Below, in pieces: positions 29,988 through 41,442 of a DNA stretch of 64,000 nt. The position numbers and the translations under genes are program-made. Origin of the DNA: Castanea sativa (lineage: Eukaryota > Streptophyta > Magnoliopsida > Fagales > Fagaceae); assembly GCF_040712315.1 (NCBI RefSeq), contig NC_134013.1, positions 58,796,501-58,860,500 on the forward strand. Direction: 5' to 3'. The notes beneath the pieces are model-generated. The model ran no database searches, had not been told where the DNA came from, and worked only from the letters and a program-made list of their open reading frames with translations. Each line of letters opens with the position of its first letter. The first letter of the stretch is position 1.

Positions 29988-32636
29988 ATGAGGAACCCTA
30001 AAGCCAAAATTGTTTCTGCCAGAACACTAACAGACCAAACCACTCTTCACCTCGTTTTCTTGTTCTTCTTCCTCAGCCAACTTGCCAGTGGCTTGAAGTC
30101 TCCTTATTCTCCGACCATTAATATAACACTCAACTGTGGCTTCAGCGGCAGAACTTCTTCAAGAGATAACCGGATGTGGTTGGGAGACATCAATTCCAAT
30201 TTTGGGCCTTTTGAACATCAAAGCAACCCATCAGTAAACTCCACAGCAGATAAACAACCAATAGAAGTTGACCTAATTCCTTACTACACTGCACGCCTCT
30301 CATACTCCGAATTTACGTACATATTCTCTGTCACCCCAGGCCAACTCTTCATTCGCCTCTACTTTTTACCATTTTCATATAAAAACTTCGATCGCTATAA
30401 GGCCTTTTTCTCCGTCAAAGCCGGCTCTTATACCCTTTTAAGCAACTTCAGCGCTGCCCTCACTGCTGATGCTCTTGGCTTAGAAGGCTTCTCAAGAGAA
30501 TTCTGCGTAAATATTGCTGAACATGCTCGGTTCTTAAACATAACCTTCACTCCAAGCCCCGGAAATCCTGACGCATATGCTTTTGTGAACGGGATTGAAC
30601 TCGTTTCAATGCCCCCTAATCTTTATTACACTCCAGAAAACAGCACAGCTGATGAAATATTACGCAGAAGAGTTCAGTTTATCGGCAAGGCAACCCCGTA
30701 TCGTGTTGAAAAGAGCCATGCTCTTGAGACGGTAAATAGAATAAACGTTGGTGGGAGATTCATTTCATCCACAGATGATACTGGCATGTACCGGAGCTGG
30801 TCTGGTGACGATGTTGCTTACTTGACAAGTTCTGAAACAGGCGTTGAGCCTTTTAACATGACTGTTCATCTCGACTTTGATGCAATTCCTAAGTACACTG
30901 CACCAGAAGATGTCTATACCACTGCCCGAACAATGGGAACCAACGAAACCATAAACAAGAGCTACAATCTCACCTGGGAATTCTCTGTAGACGCTGGTTT
31001 TAATTACCTGGTAAGACTACACTTTTGCGAGTTTCAACTGGAGATCACAAAAGAAAAAGACAGAGTGTTTTACATCTTTATAGCTGATCGAATTGCTGAG
31101 AATCAAGCAGACGTTATCAGCTGGAGTGGTGGAAATGGAATCCCAATATATAGAGACTACGCTGTATTGATGCTTAGTAAAGAAAACGAGAAGAAACTAA
31201 ACCTCTCTGTCGCTCTGCAAGCAAACCCAGATCGTTGGAACACAAGATATGCAGATGCAATCTTGAACGGGCTCGAAATCTTCAAAATTAGTGACTCCAT
31301 TGACAATCTTGCTGGGCCAAACACCGACAGGCCAGTTCCAACACCAACGATTGTAGCAATTCCCTTGCCAATCCAACCAAGGAAGTTAAAGATTAACCAC
31401 ACCAAAATAATTGGCATAGTTGTTGGTTTATTCTCTGGCATAGTTGTTCTCTTTCTTCTTGGTTTCTTCATTTTCCAACGAGGTAGGAGGGTTGAGGACG
31501 CCAAGAGCAGCCGCACAAATTTGCCTTCCGATTTGTGTCGATGCTTTTCACTGTCTGAAATCAAAGCAGCAACAAACAACTTCGACAAGCTCTTCATCAT
31601 AGGTGTTGGCGGGTTTGGTGATGTGTACAAAGGATACATTGATGGTGGGGAGACCTGCGTTGCCATCAAAAGGTTGAACCCGGGTTCTCGACAAGGGGCT
31701 CATGAGTTCAAGACCGAGATTGAGATGCTCTCCCAGCTCCGCCACCTCCATCTTGTCGCTCTGATCGGCTATTGCAACCATGGCAATGAGATGATCCTTG
31801 TGTATGATTACATGGTCCATGGGACCCTCCGTGATCATCTCTATAACACTGATAATCCACCTCTTTCATGGGAACAACGGCTCCAAATCTGTATCGGTGC
31901 TGCACGAGGTTTGCAATACCTTCACACGGGCGCAAAAAACATGATAATTCACCGTGATGTGAAAAGCACAAATATATTGTTGGACGAGAAATGGGTGGCA
32001 AAGGTGTCCGATTTTGGGTTGTCGAAAATGGGTCCTACAAGTGTGTCCATGACCCATGTAAGCACAGTGGTGAAAGGGAGTATTGGGTACTTAGACCCAG
32101 AGTATTATCGACGTCAACAGCTGACTGAAAAATCTGATGTGTACTCATTTGGTGTGGTGTTGTGTGAAGTGTTGTGTGCAAGACTGCCATTGATACGTAA
32201 TGTTGACAAGGAGCAAGTGAGCCTAGCTGAGTGGGCTCGGCAATGCTATCATAATGGAAAGCTTGATGAGATTGTTGATCCATTTCTAAAAGGTAAGATT
32301 GTGCCGGAGTGTTTGAAAAAATTTAGTGAAATTGCGGTGAATTGTTTGCTTGATGATGGAATCAAACGGCCATCAATGAACGATGTGGTATGGGGCCTTG
32401 AATTTGCATTACAACTACAGGAGAGCAAAAACGATAGTGAAGAACAAATATTTGAGATTGAAGACCATGAGAAAGTGTTTACTAGTAGCAGTGGAAGTGG
32501 GCCAAATGGAAGAAGTACTGGTGGGGTGACCATTGAAAGCAGCGGAGAGCAACGTTCTGCTAATGAGACTTCAGATAGCAGCAATTTGATACGTCAAACT
32601 GTTTTCTCGGAGCTTATGATTCAGAAAGGAAGATGA
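29988..32636 (+). CDS. FERONIA-like (CrRLK1L) receptor kinase
   Basis: 882 residues in one uninterrupted exon, the usual CrRLK1L structure. A signal peptide (hydrophobic core LHLVFLFFFLSQLASG) precedes an extracellular malectin-like region of about 45-435 with several N-glycosylation sites. A single membrane helix at 474-496 (IIGIVVGLFSGIVVLFLLGF) is followed by a Ser/Thr kinase domain from about 520: glycine loop GVGGFG 539-544, ATP-binding Lys 561 (VAIKRL), HRDVKSTN at 655-662 with catalytic Asp 657, and DFG at 675-677. All key kinase residues are present, so it should be active. The tail from about 800 is Ser/Gly-rich. Members of the family sit in the plasma membrane, bind cell-wall pectin and RALF peptides, and control growth, wall integrity and fertilisation. 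Which subgroup this belongs to cannot be settled here. Confidence 0.95.
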   Translation: MRNPKAKIVSARTLTDQTTLHLVFLFFFLSQLASGLKSPYSPTINITLNCGFSGRTSSRDNRMWLGDINSNFGPFEHQSNPSVNSTADKQPIEVDLIPYYTARLSYSEFTYIFSVTPGQLFIRLYFLPFSYKNFDRYKAFFSVKAGSYTLLSNFSAALTADALGLEGFSREFCVNIAEHARFLNITFTPSPGNPDAYAFVNGIELVSMPPNLYYTPENSTADEILRRRVQFIGKATPYRVEKSHALETVNRINVGGRFISSTDDTGMYRSWSGDDVAYLTSSETGVEPFNMTVHLDFDAIPKYTAPEDVYTTARTMGTNETINKSYNLTWEFSVDAGFNYLVRLHFCEFQLEITKEKDRVFYIFIADRIAENQADVISWSGGNGIPIYRDYAVLMLSKENEKKLNLSVALQANPDRWNTRYADAILNGLEIFKISDSIDNLAGPNTDRPVPTPTIVAIPLPIQPRKLKINHTKIIGIVVGLFSGIVVLFLLGFFIFQRGRRVEDAKSSRTNLPSDLCRCFSLSEIKAATNNFDKLFIIGVGGFGDVYKGYIDGGETCVAIKRLNPGSRQGAHEFKTEIEMLSQLRHLHLVALIGYCNHGNEMILVYDYMVHGTLRDHLYNTDNPPLSWEQRLQICIGAARGLQYLHTGAKNMIIHRDVKSTNILLDEKWVAKVSDFGLSKMGPTSVSMTHVSTVVKGSIGYLDPEYYRRQQLTEKSDVYSFGVVLCEVLCARLPLIRNVDKEQVSLAEWARQCYHNGKLDEIVDPFLKGKIVPECLKKFSEIAVNCLLDDGIKRPSMNDVVWGLEFALQLQESKNDSEEQIFEIEDHEKVFTSSSGSGPNGRSTGGVTIESSGEQRSANETSDSSNLIRQTVFSELMIQKGR

Positions 32637-33452
32637 AAAGAACATGTTAGCTGACTTGTAAGTTATCTAACAACTTAAAGTGGAAAAGAATAAATTAACT
32701 AGCACGAAATAAGAATTTTTTCTTGTTTAAGAATTTTTTCTTGGAAAAGAATAAATACTAGGACTTCCTTATCTAAATTCAGGATGGAATTCCATGTCAA
32801 GAATGAAATAAGAATTTTTCTTGTTTATCTTATTTCTATATAAATGCTAATTGTTCATGCACCAAAATGGCGGAATCTTCATCCCAAACACATGTTTCTC
32901 TCGTAGGTTTAGCTAACCATTTTCTTTCTTTAGTGTAGAATAACAACATATGTCACATCTAACTATCAAACATGAAGGCTTGATACTTTGATCACATATC
33001 TCGAGCCTTTTCCAAAGCTAGCTAGCTGCAATATTCGAAGAACACCAAACCATGACCCTTTTTGTATTCGCTATGGACCACCACAACCGTCACTAGTTGC
33101 AAGGGCTTTACTTATAATTGAGTAGATCTAAGATGAGTTTGATACTTCAAGAAACATATCGTTCATGTCAAATATTAAAAACCTAAAGATTGGTCTAAAA
33201 AACAAGTGAAGAAAAGTTGTGCATTAAGTCTCGATAAATAGCTCGACAGAAGCCTCTATTGAGACTTAATGTGAAGCTCAATAGATAGTTTGATAGCAGC
33301 TCGATTTATCGAGAATTATAATTTTAGAATTTCCAGATCTAAAATTGGCTTAGCCTTGCATATTTGTTTGGGGTTTCTTTTCTCACAACCCAAGACATTT
33401 ATAAGGCTTATTTTAAAGGTCATCACACACAGATATAAAGACCAAGAGACTT
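32637..33452. other. Receptor kinase 3' flank, noncoding
   Basis: A local duplication around aataagaattttttcttg (about 32708, 32732 and 32808) lies in the probable 3' UTR. 33180-33320 has ctcgataaatagctcgac words similar to 57030-57110, so both are probably relics of one repeat family. No gene seen. Confidence 0.5.
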
Positions 33453-33665
33453 TGTAGTGATCCAAAAGGGGGTCTTGCATTTCATGGAATCCCACATTGC
33501 CTAGGGAAGCACACGAGGATGTGCTTATAAGGAATGCCCTCCCTTGTTGTGTATGAGGCCTTTTCCCCAGTGCAACCTGGGGAAGAACAAAACCTTGAGG
33601 GACTAAGAGAGTCTTCAGGCCGCCCAAAGAGGACAATATCATGCACATGGGGGCGGGGCGTGACA
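33453..33665 (+). repeat. Short LTR-like relic
   Basis: Runs from tgtagtgatccaaaagg to ggggcgtgaca (TG...CA) and includes gcccaaagaggacaatatc, a word frequent in plant terminal-repeat or TRIM-like sequences. The next bases, attgggttcttcg, could be a decayed tRNA-Met primer site. No partner LTR seen; tentative. Confidence 0.35.
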
Positions 33666-33960
33666 ATTGGGTTCTTCGATTTGTTTAGAAAGGAAATATG
33701 AGACAAAAAACATCTTTGAAATTGGTTAACAAGTATTTTTTGGGGGTCTAAAAAACTAACATCAAACAATTGAAATTAATTCACAAATATGATTGTATTT
33801 AATTGTTTACAAGAAAATGATCATTTGATTCAACCTCCTTGAAATGATCTTTGCTCCAAAAATTATGCAAAAAAGATCTTGATTCAAACACAAAATCTTC
33901 TCCACTTGGATTGAAACACAGATCGAATGATCTTTTCAACGGAACTATAATAAATCTCTA

Positions 33961-34422
33961 GGGAGAAAATGGGCTTTTGCCCTTTTTTTTTAAAAAAAAT
34001 CCAGCATTTTGCCTATTTTTCCAAACTAAATAGGAAAATGCCTCTATTTTGAAACTTGATTTTTGGACAATCGAGTTATAACAAATTGAAAATTAAAATT
34101 TTTTTTTTCTAGAACTTGAGTTCCATGCAACTTTTTTTTTTTTTTAAAAGTTTGATCACGCCATACCCATAGCTATGTTCAGAGAGTCCTCTAATGGCAT
34201 TTTAAATGGAACTCAAGCTCCATGAACTTAAGTTCCATGCAATTTTTTTTTAAAAAGTTTGATCGACCCATACTCAATTTTCTACAAATCGAGTTTTACA
34301 TTGAAACTTGATTTTGAGAAAATCGAGTTTCAAAACAGGAGCATTTTCCTAATTAGTTTGGGAAAGGGGGCAAAATGCTGGATTTTTTTTTAAAAAAAAA
34401 AGGGCAAAAACCAATTTTCTCC
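33961..34422. mobile_element. MITE with 8-9-bp target duplication
   Basis: 462 bp. Left gggagaaaatgggcttttgc and complement of the right end ggagaaaattggtttttgcc form inverted repeats of ~85 bp that continue through ccagcattttgcc. Flanks read aaatctcta (33952-33960) and aaatctctg (34423-34431): 8 of 9 bases agree. The interior has a ~110-bp duplication (ttccatgcaa ... gtttgatc at about 34121 and 34234). Confidence 0.8.
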
Positions 34423-34431
34423 AAATCTCTG

Positions 34432-35495
34432 GCTATAAACTTATGAAAGACTCTTTATTCTTTGCGTTCTTCTTGTTCTTTGATTTTTATTTTATTTTTT
34501 TGGTATTTGAAGGCTTTGGGTGGAAGTTTTTTGGGTTTTAGACACTTGAATCAATAGAGCTTTGATAATTTGATTTTTTTATTTATTTATAATTTCTAAA
34601 GGCTTGTAGCTTGATTTTAGTAGAACATAACTTTGAATAACTATTTCAATGAATATTTAAATGATTTTGAGGCATAAAGGTTTTAGAGTTTTGACATTTA
34701 GTGGATTTTTAGGATAAATCTCACTCTAAATTAATCTTTTTGAAGATAAGTATCCATGGTGATTGGCCCAAAATCACAAAGTCCAACTAAAACTGTTGTC
34801 TATTGATAATTTTTCTATTTTATTTCTTTTAATAAAAAAATTTATCTACTAAAAGTATCAAAATTTTTTTTTCCTCACAATTAAATTGGAAGAATTATCT
34901 ATATTTTTTGGGTCTGAGTGACTGGAGACGACTTTTTATTTACCAATATGATGTCAACTAGAATGACACGTGCCACCATTTAATTTTTTTTATTAGCATT
35001 TCATTTTAATATTTTTTTGATTAAAGCATTTCATTTAATTAATTTAGTGAAATATGTAAATTTTGGTATTTTGACGTGGAAATTTGAAATTAGCTCAATT
35101 ATTATTTTATTTTTTTCACTTCGTATAAATGCTCCCTCAAGACTTGGATACGTCCACGATTTTGAGTGTAAAAAGTGGGCAAATTTCAAAATGCTTAATG
35201 TTAAATTTTATAACACCATTTTTAGTAATAGTCCATTTAAAGAAAGGTTTTATAGAAAAAGAAAAAAAAAATGTTTTGACAATTTTTTTCATTTCCCATA
35301 AAAGTTATGTCAAAAATTTCTTAAAATAGATTATTTACCATTGCCCTAAGAGCACTTGTTAGCATAACCTTTTTTTTCTTTTTTTTTTTATTGGGTCAAG
35401 ACCATCATATGTAATAGGTCAATGTTAATTGAGTGACTTCCTATATATATATATAAAAATGTTAATTGAGTGACTATCATAATTGCTATATGTAA
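34432..35495. other. Noncoding AT-rich stretch
   Basis: Only short chance frames. No repeats with clear ends, no gene. Confidence 0.6.
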
Positions 35496-35504
35496 TTTTA
35501 TTTA

Positions 35505-36262
35505 GGGCAAAACTTAGATACAGTACCTTAGGTACAATACCTTAGGTTCCCCTCTTAAAATTAAGCCACCTGTCAAAGTTAAAAAAAATAAACAAACGGC
35601 GTTAAAATTGTGCACGCCTTTCCTTCTTCTTCTTCCTTTTTGCCAAACCTGTGAGAAAACCCAATGGCTTCACAGTTTAGATCTCTCAAACTTCTCACCC
35701 CAATCTCATAAACACCTGATGGGTTTAGGACTTCTTATCAAAATCAAGCAAAAGAAGTACAAAGGGGGCTGAAAATCGTTGCTGGGGACAATCAGAAATA
35801 AGGCTAGCTCTTGCTGTTGTTAGCCATCAGCTGCTATTGCTTTCAAGAAAGAAATATCCCATTAAGGGAAGGAGCGGGCCCGCCTCACCATTCCTCTTCT
35901 CCAAAGCAATCAAAAAAGAAAAATCCCATGAAAAAGGCCTACCGTTTCCTGGTATAAAGCTCCAAATCCCATTTGAAGCCATTGGGTTCTTATGAGATTT
36001 TTCTAAGAGATCTAGAGCCATTGATGTTTCTGAGATTGAGTGTGAGAAGTTTGAGAGATTTGACTAAGAGATCTAAAGCCATTGTTGCTTCTAAGATCGA
36101 GGGTGCGCAGTTTGAGAGATCTGAAGCGTAAGCCAATCAAAGGAGAAAAAAGAAAAAGTATTTTTAACGCCGTTTGTTTATTTTTTTTAACTTGACAGGT
36201 GGCTTAATTTCAAAAGGGAACCTAAAGTACTGTACCTAAGGTACTGTATCTAAGTTTTGCCC
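35505..36262. mobile_element. MULE-type MITE with perfect 9-bp target duplication
   Basis: 758 bp. Both ends start gggcaaaacttagatacagt and continue as ~100-bp inverted repeats through aaacaaacggcgttaaaa. The flanks are ttttattta at 35496-35504 and 36263-36271, identical. The interior holds inverted copies of agatctctcaaacttctcac (about 35681) and a 60-bp tandem pair (36008-36065 and 36066-36122: gagatctaaagccattgttg). A short frame on the minus strand (35827-36021) has no recognisable domain. Confidence 0.9.
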
Positions 36263-36271
36263 TTTTATTTA

Positions 36272-36855
36272 TAGCTCATGTTACTAAGAGGGAGCAAGGG
36301 TTATTGAGGACTCAAGAGGTTGATGAATAAAATTTAAATGAGATTGACAAACTGAGCATATTTTTTGCATAATCCATGCAATCCTTAACCATTGTAGGTC
36401 AATAATAACTCATTCATTTAATTTGAAAATGAAGTTTAGGACCAAATTAGTTAATACCACAAATTCCCAAATGAGGTTGTTCAAGTGCCTTGGCTGCTTC
36501 CTCTCAATGTGTTGTGAGTGTGTTTGAGGTTATTAAACCATGGGTTGATCTTGTGCATCTCTTTTACAGCATGACAAACATGATGAAACCTTCTAAAGAA
36601 TCATATGAATAAAAGTTAAAGGTTCACGGTCCTTTGGGCCATTCATGTAATTAAGTGGAGACAAAAGTTAGAAAATATAAGAAAATCCTACTTTGGTACA
36701 AATTCAAACCAAGAGAAGTTTGCCCGAAAATTGTGAAAATCAATTTTTTTTTCGATATCTAATGATCTCTGACATCTAAATTTATATCAATATATATAGT
36801 AAAAGCCAAAACTTAAAATTCCAATTAGATTAAATTGAAGTCCAATTTTGAACTA
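36272..36855. other. Noncoding stretch, nothing recognised
   Basis: AT-rich, no repeat ends and no sustained reading frame. Confidence 0.6.
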
Positions 36856-37098
36856 CGGGTCTGTTTGGATACCGCTTATTGCTGAAAATTGAAAATTAAA
36901 AATTGAAAACTAAATACTAAAAAAATTATAACAAAATAATTTTTAAATATATGAATAGTACCGTGGAACTCATTTTTAATGTTTATTTGACTGAAAAAGA
37001 GGTTTGTGGGTCCTGTGAACAGTGTACGGGACCCACTTAAAGCAAAAACGTGTTGCTGGGAAGCACGAAGCGCGAAACGTGTTTTCCAAACGCACACT
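36856..37098. mobile_element. hAT-like MITE
   Basis: Begins ggtctgtttggataccgctt and ends ttttccaaacgcacac, with the interior words aatagtaccgtggaactca and gtgaacagtgtacgggaccc that mark a common plant hAT-derived MITE. The ends are inverted (gtttgga / tccaaac). Confidence 0.65.
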
Positions 37099-37136
37099 AC
37101 ATGTCACATGTGACATGTAGTGTGCGTTTGGAAAGT
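37085..37136. repeat. Perfect 52-bp palindrome
   Basis: Each 26-bp half runs tttccaaacgcacactacat then gtcaca, centred between 37110 and 37111 with no spacer. It joins two inverted MITE ends (ccaaacgcacac / gtgtgcgtttgg). Confidence 0.95.
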
Positions 37137-37140
37137 GCGT

Positions 37141-37317
37141 TTCAAGTGAATAATTAAGTACAAAAATTAAAGAGTCCAAATTCAATTAGATTCTAAATTG
37201 GATTTTTATTAGAATTTAATTTTGTGCTACGTGTCAAATTTATTTATTTTTTAAAATTTTTGGCAAGTGAATTATTGAGTGCGAAAACTGACGAGTCTAA
37301 ATCCAATTAAATTCTAA

Positions 37318-37359
<42 letters not shown>

Positions 37360-37442
37360 TTAAAATTTAATTGGATTTTTGGATTCTTTAATTTTTACAC
37401 TCAATAATTCACTTAGCACAAAATTAAAAATTAAATGAGACA
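37141..37442. repeat. AT-rich modular repeat hosting later insertions
   Basis: Modules such as taaatccaattaaattctaa and tgaattattgagtgcgaaaa occur in both orientations around a (TA)n tract at 37319-37356. The same modules resume right of the retrotransposon (48549-48618), right of the solo LTR (49377-49470) and at 49830-49960, so this is one block cut apart by younger insertions. Confidence 0.65.
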
Positions 37443-38185
37443 TGTAAGGACACGTTTTGCACCTAAGCCCAAAATAGGAAGGGACTAGGCCCAAAAAGTC
37501 CAATACAATGAATTTGTAGAGAGTGGGTTAAAAACCTAGGTTCTAATAAGTGTAGGTAACAATGACAATGGACCAAGATGGAATAGTTTGTATAGTGTAA
37601 ACTGTCCTCGAACTCAAGCCGAGGAGGTCGATTCTTATATTTCCTTCTTCTTAAAGTCAGAATCATAGATATGCTTATGAAGTCTACAGTGTTTTTCTTT
37701 CTTCCTTTTTTCCCGATCCCCTTCTTCTGGGGGTTTCCTCTGTCTTTTATACTCCCCCTCCACCTTTTTCTACCCTCCATGTATGGATCAGATTGCCAAG
37801 CTGGATACTTGTCCTATCAGCACCTTCTTGAAGCTTTTGAAGATAGCTGTAAGGTTGAACACTGCTACTTAAGCATCACTTCCTCATTAATACGACCAGA
37901 GAGTTAGCTGCAGATTATTCAATGCAGTGGCAGTAGCTTTTCCTTTAGATATTTCACAGTCTTTCCTTATCCTACACTCTTACCCTATACATCCTTACAA
38001 ACATAATCTCCTAGAAAGTTGCTTTTGGGTGACAGACCACCCCTACCAACCTCGGCTTTACCCCGCCGAGGAAGTATTCCTCTTCGGAAGATAATTTCTC
38101 GTCTTTGGACTACTTAGTGTCCTCAGACTAGGCCTCTAGCCTAACAGATACATAGATATGTACTCTTGGGCCCATTACCCCTACA
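37443..38185 (-). repeat. 3' LTR of the second retrotransposon
   Basis: 743 bp, TG...CA, pairing with 47806-48548. The sequence just inside (38186-38200) reads on the minus strand as tctcgaggggctttt, a polypurine tract. Confidence 0.93.
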
Positions 38186-38463
38186 AAAGCCCCTCGAGAT
38201 TCTTATTTCTAGTTCCTCGGGAAGAAAGGAGGATCTCAATATCTCCTACCATTACTTTGTGCTCGTCACACATCAGCCCTGACTGCGTAGGTGCCTTTTT
38301 AACTTCCCAAGGCATGCTCTTGACGCTTCAGCATATAAGACACGACCTTCATCAATTTTGACGGCTCCCTATTCCCCACGTTCTACGGCTTGATGCAGAT
38401 CTAATGGCTGAGGATTTTGCTAGAACCCAGGTGGGAATTCTCCCACCTGTAACCCTCCCTTGA

Positions 38464-38470
38464 TATAAAT
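38464..38470 (+). promoter_or_regulatory. Candidate TATA box of the plus-strand antisense gene
   Basis: TATAAAT in cccttgatataaatactgcc, about 245 bp upstream of the ATG at 38714 and outside the LTR. Confidence 0.5.
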
Positions 38471-38713
38471 ACTGCCCAAATTAATTGCTCATTTCACTCT
38501 AGTACACATACACTGAACCTGCAAATTCATGTACTCCACTCGTGCCCTCACAGTCACCAAGAGCTAGTCCGAGGGGAGCTTTCCTTTTCGTGTAAGTTTT
38601 TATAAATCCTTTTGTTTACTTTCTTTTAGTCTACGTCTTTCTATTCTGTCTTTTTCTCCTCGGCTCTTCTTCATTCTATCTATCTCTTTGATACCTTCAA
38701 ACCTCCCTCGAAT

Positions 38714-41442
38714 ATGGGTAGATTTGCCTCTCTAGTAGATTCCGAGAAAAAAATAGAGGAGTTTAAAGCTCAGTATAGGATCCCATCAGGAGTTTCAATT
38801 AGATACTATAAGGAGGTGGAATGGCATAAGAAAAGGCAAGAGGGAGAAGTAGTAATCCCAATGATTGCTTTCATAGAGGGAGGGAAGAGAATCCCTATGG
38901 GTACCGTCACTAGGGATTACCTTAGGGATCATAGATTAGTTCCCACCTAATGTGCCCTCAACATGTTTAGAATTTTAGGCTGTGTTGATGCTCTTAACAA
39001 AAGAATGGGTTTAGAGCTTACCCACCATGATGTTAATTGGGTATATAATCTCCATCACTTAACGGGGCAAGGGTATTACTTAAAGTCTAAGTTCCCCGAG
39101 GTTAGGCTCATCCAGTGTCTCCCCGATTCCAACAAAGGTCTTAACAAGGACTTCTTGATCATATCTAGGGAGTGACACGATGGCTTCCCTTGTCTGACGA
39201 GAGAGGGGAAACCAAGCGGGGTTCTAGGTTTAGATTGTTTATTGCAAAGTTCTTGCCTTTTTCATTCCTTTCACTCATACATATATAGAAGTTTTCCTTT
39301 GATTAGCATTATTTCTTGTTGTTGATGTTTTTTGCCTTTCTTAATGGTTCTGTAGACAAACGAGCCACTATTCCAAATTTTGGCCTTGTCAACCAGCAGA
39401 AGCTAGACTAGATATTAAAGGCTGAAGTGTTCGTTCACACTAACAATCAGCTCAGATTGGCACATCTGATCCTCTGCTACACCCCTATCTTAAAAACCTT
39501 CCAGGCACCGAAGTGCGTGATCAGAGCAAAAGATCCACGCCTACACCAGATAAGTGTTGCTGCCCTAGGTTTCCTTCTTCCTGAGGGTGCTTCTATCCCT
39601 GAAGGCACTTTCACCACCCAACTGATCCTTGAAGGTATTTTGCTTCAACACACGACTGGTGAAGCTGCATCCTCTCAACCCATCATCAAGGAGGAGGAAG
39701 AAATAGTTGACGTCTCAGATTTCGAGGAAAAATTTGACGTCTTCAATTTACCTTCTTCCCCGGGGAGTCCAGCTAGTGATCTTGACCCCATATCTTTAGA
39801 ACAAACAAGCTTCTCGCAAGAAGAACCCACCACCTCGGACATAATGCTGATTGAACGCAAGACCCAAAAAAGCCTTTGAGACCTGATGGAGTCTCAGGTG
39901 AAGGGTCAAGAGGCAGGGAAGACCGCCCAGGCCAAACTTCCCTCCTCTTAGGGTTAGGAGCCAAGGAAGGTCCTCTACCCAAACTTCCCACCCTTTCACC
40001 TACCCAACCCCAACGTACTGACCAAGCTGATCACAAAAGAAAAAGGGATTAGGCTAAGGACAAGGAGGTGGTGGAAGGAGGAAAGGGCCACTCTCCAAGG
40101 GAAGTCGAGCCCCAAAAGGGAGCTAAGCAGGCTCGTACAACACAGACGACCTTGGAGAAAAGGGCTGAGGTTCAGGCCCCAGCATCCGCCCCGGTCTGGG
40201 CCCCGGTCATGATCCTAGACGACCACGCTGTCACTGCCGATGCCTCCATCAGAAGTTCTGACCTAGGAACAGTTGCTTGTTTGGCCGACGCGCTAGAGCA
40301 AGCTATTTTGTTGCCTGAGGACATGAACGAATTGAGGCAGATGAGGAAGCATGAGGTCTTCCTAACATTTAAGAAGGAGCTCGCCCTGGTAAGATTACTA
40401 TCCAACTTTGCTTCAATTTTCATTCATTCATTTCTTTTATCATTATTTTTTGTTTTTTGTTTTTTTAACATTTTACTTTTCTGACCTAAGTATGCTTCAT
40501 CGCTCCTTTTTATTTCTGGGGAAAGGCCATCCAAGCTGCTCATAGGGCTGAAGAAATAATCATCAACACGCATAGAACAATGAAGGACGAGGAGGCTAGA
40601 CACGTTGCTACCCAGAAGACCTTGAGGTGGCAGAGACAAAGCTATAGGAGGTCACTGCCAAGCTAAACTTAGCCAAAAGCGATAAAAAGAGCATTGAGGC
40701 AGCTCTTAATGTGGCTGAGAGGCAAGCTAAGACTCAACGCCTGCAGCTTCGCCAGGCCGATGAAGACTACGCGACAGCAAAGAAGCAAATAAAGGCCCTT
40801 AATAAGAGTCTGAGGGAGTCTGAGAAGGCTAAGGAGGAAGCCAATAAAGCCAGAGAAGAGGCAGAAAAAGCTAAGGAGGAAGCCGATAAGACAAAGGATC
40901 AAGCTGAGCAGGATGGATATGATTCTAGGGTGGTTGAGACCGAGGAAAACCTTAGGTTGGAGGTCTCGGAGGTATGTAGACACTACTGCCTCCAGGTGTG
41001 GAATGAGGCACTTACCCAGGCTGGGGGTTGATGCCTCTTCTGCCCTTTGGAAGGCAGAAAGTGCCTATTATCCTTCAGCCATCCAGGCACCTAGTCCATC
41101 CGCCCCCAAGGTTGATAGGGAGCAGATGCTGGAAAGGATGGTCCAGTCCAAACCCTTCCTTCCTCTGGTCATCTGTCCGAGGAGACTAAACAGTCTAAGG
41201 CTACTAGGAAACCAACAGAAATAACCTAAGAAGTATCTCTTGATGCTGCCCAAGTCCCCATTGCCCCCAAGGAGCCTGTCAAGGAGAAGGAATCTACCCA
41301 GCCGATGAAGATTGTCCTAGTGACCCTCCCTATCCCCACTAAGGAAGACTTCAAGGGTAAGGGGCCTGCATCTACTAACACAGCTCCTAACTAGCCTTTA
41401 AAGACTTCCAAGGACAAACTGGTGATAAGAATGAAGCCTTGA
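38714..41442 (+). pseudogene. Antisense coiled-coil gene of the second retrotransposon
   Basis: Starts MGRFASLVDSEKKIEEFKAQ. The conserved stretch RQEGEVVIPMIAFIEGGKRI, TRDYLRDHRL, LTHHDVNWVYNLHHLTGQGY, RLIQCLPDSNKG is familiar from plant transposon-associated proteins, though I cannot name its function. In-frame stops: TAA at 38948-38950 (Gln expected) and TGA at 39173-39175 (Trp expected before HDG). Later parts, separated by probable introns (about 39230-39355 and 40388-40525), include an acidic segment and a long coiled coil (ALNKSLRESEKAKEEANKAR, EEAEKAKEEADKTKDQAEQD). The last frame ends KLVIRMKP at 41442. It occupies the same place as the antisense gene of copy 1. Confidence 0.65.

Noticed and set aside
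31157..32584. Several open frames antisense to the receptor kinase
   Set aside because: Shadows of a strongly conserved coding region; no start context or domain.
35017..35329. Overlapping ~90- and 66-residue frames
   Set aside because: Low-complexity AT-rich translation with no signal of coding.
37671..38361. Plus-strand small proteins in the LTR region
   Set aside because: They fall in the 3' LTR of the minus-strand retrotransposon and in its flank; no domain, not conserved between the two LTRs.
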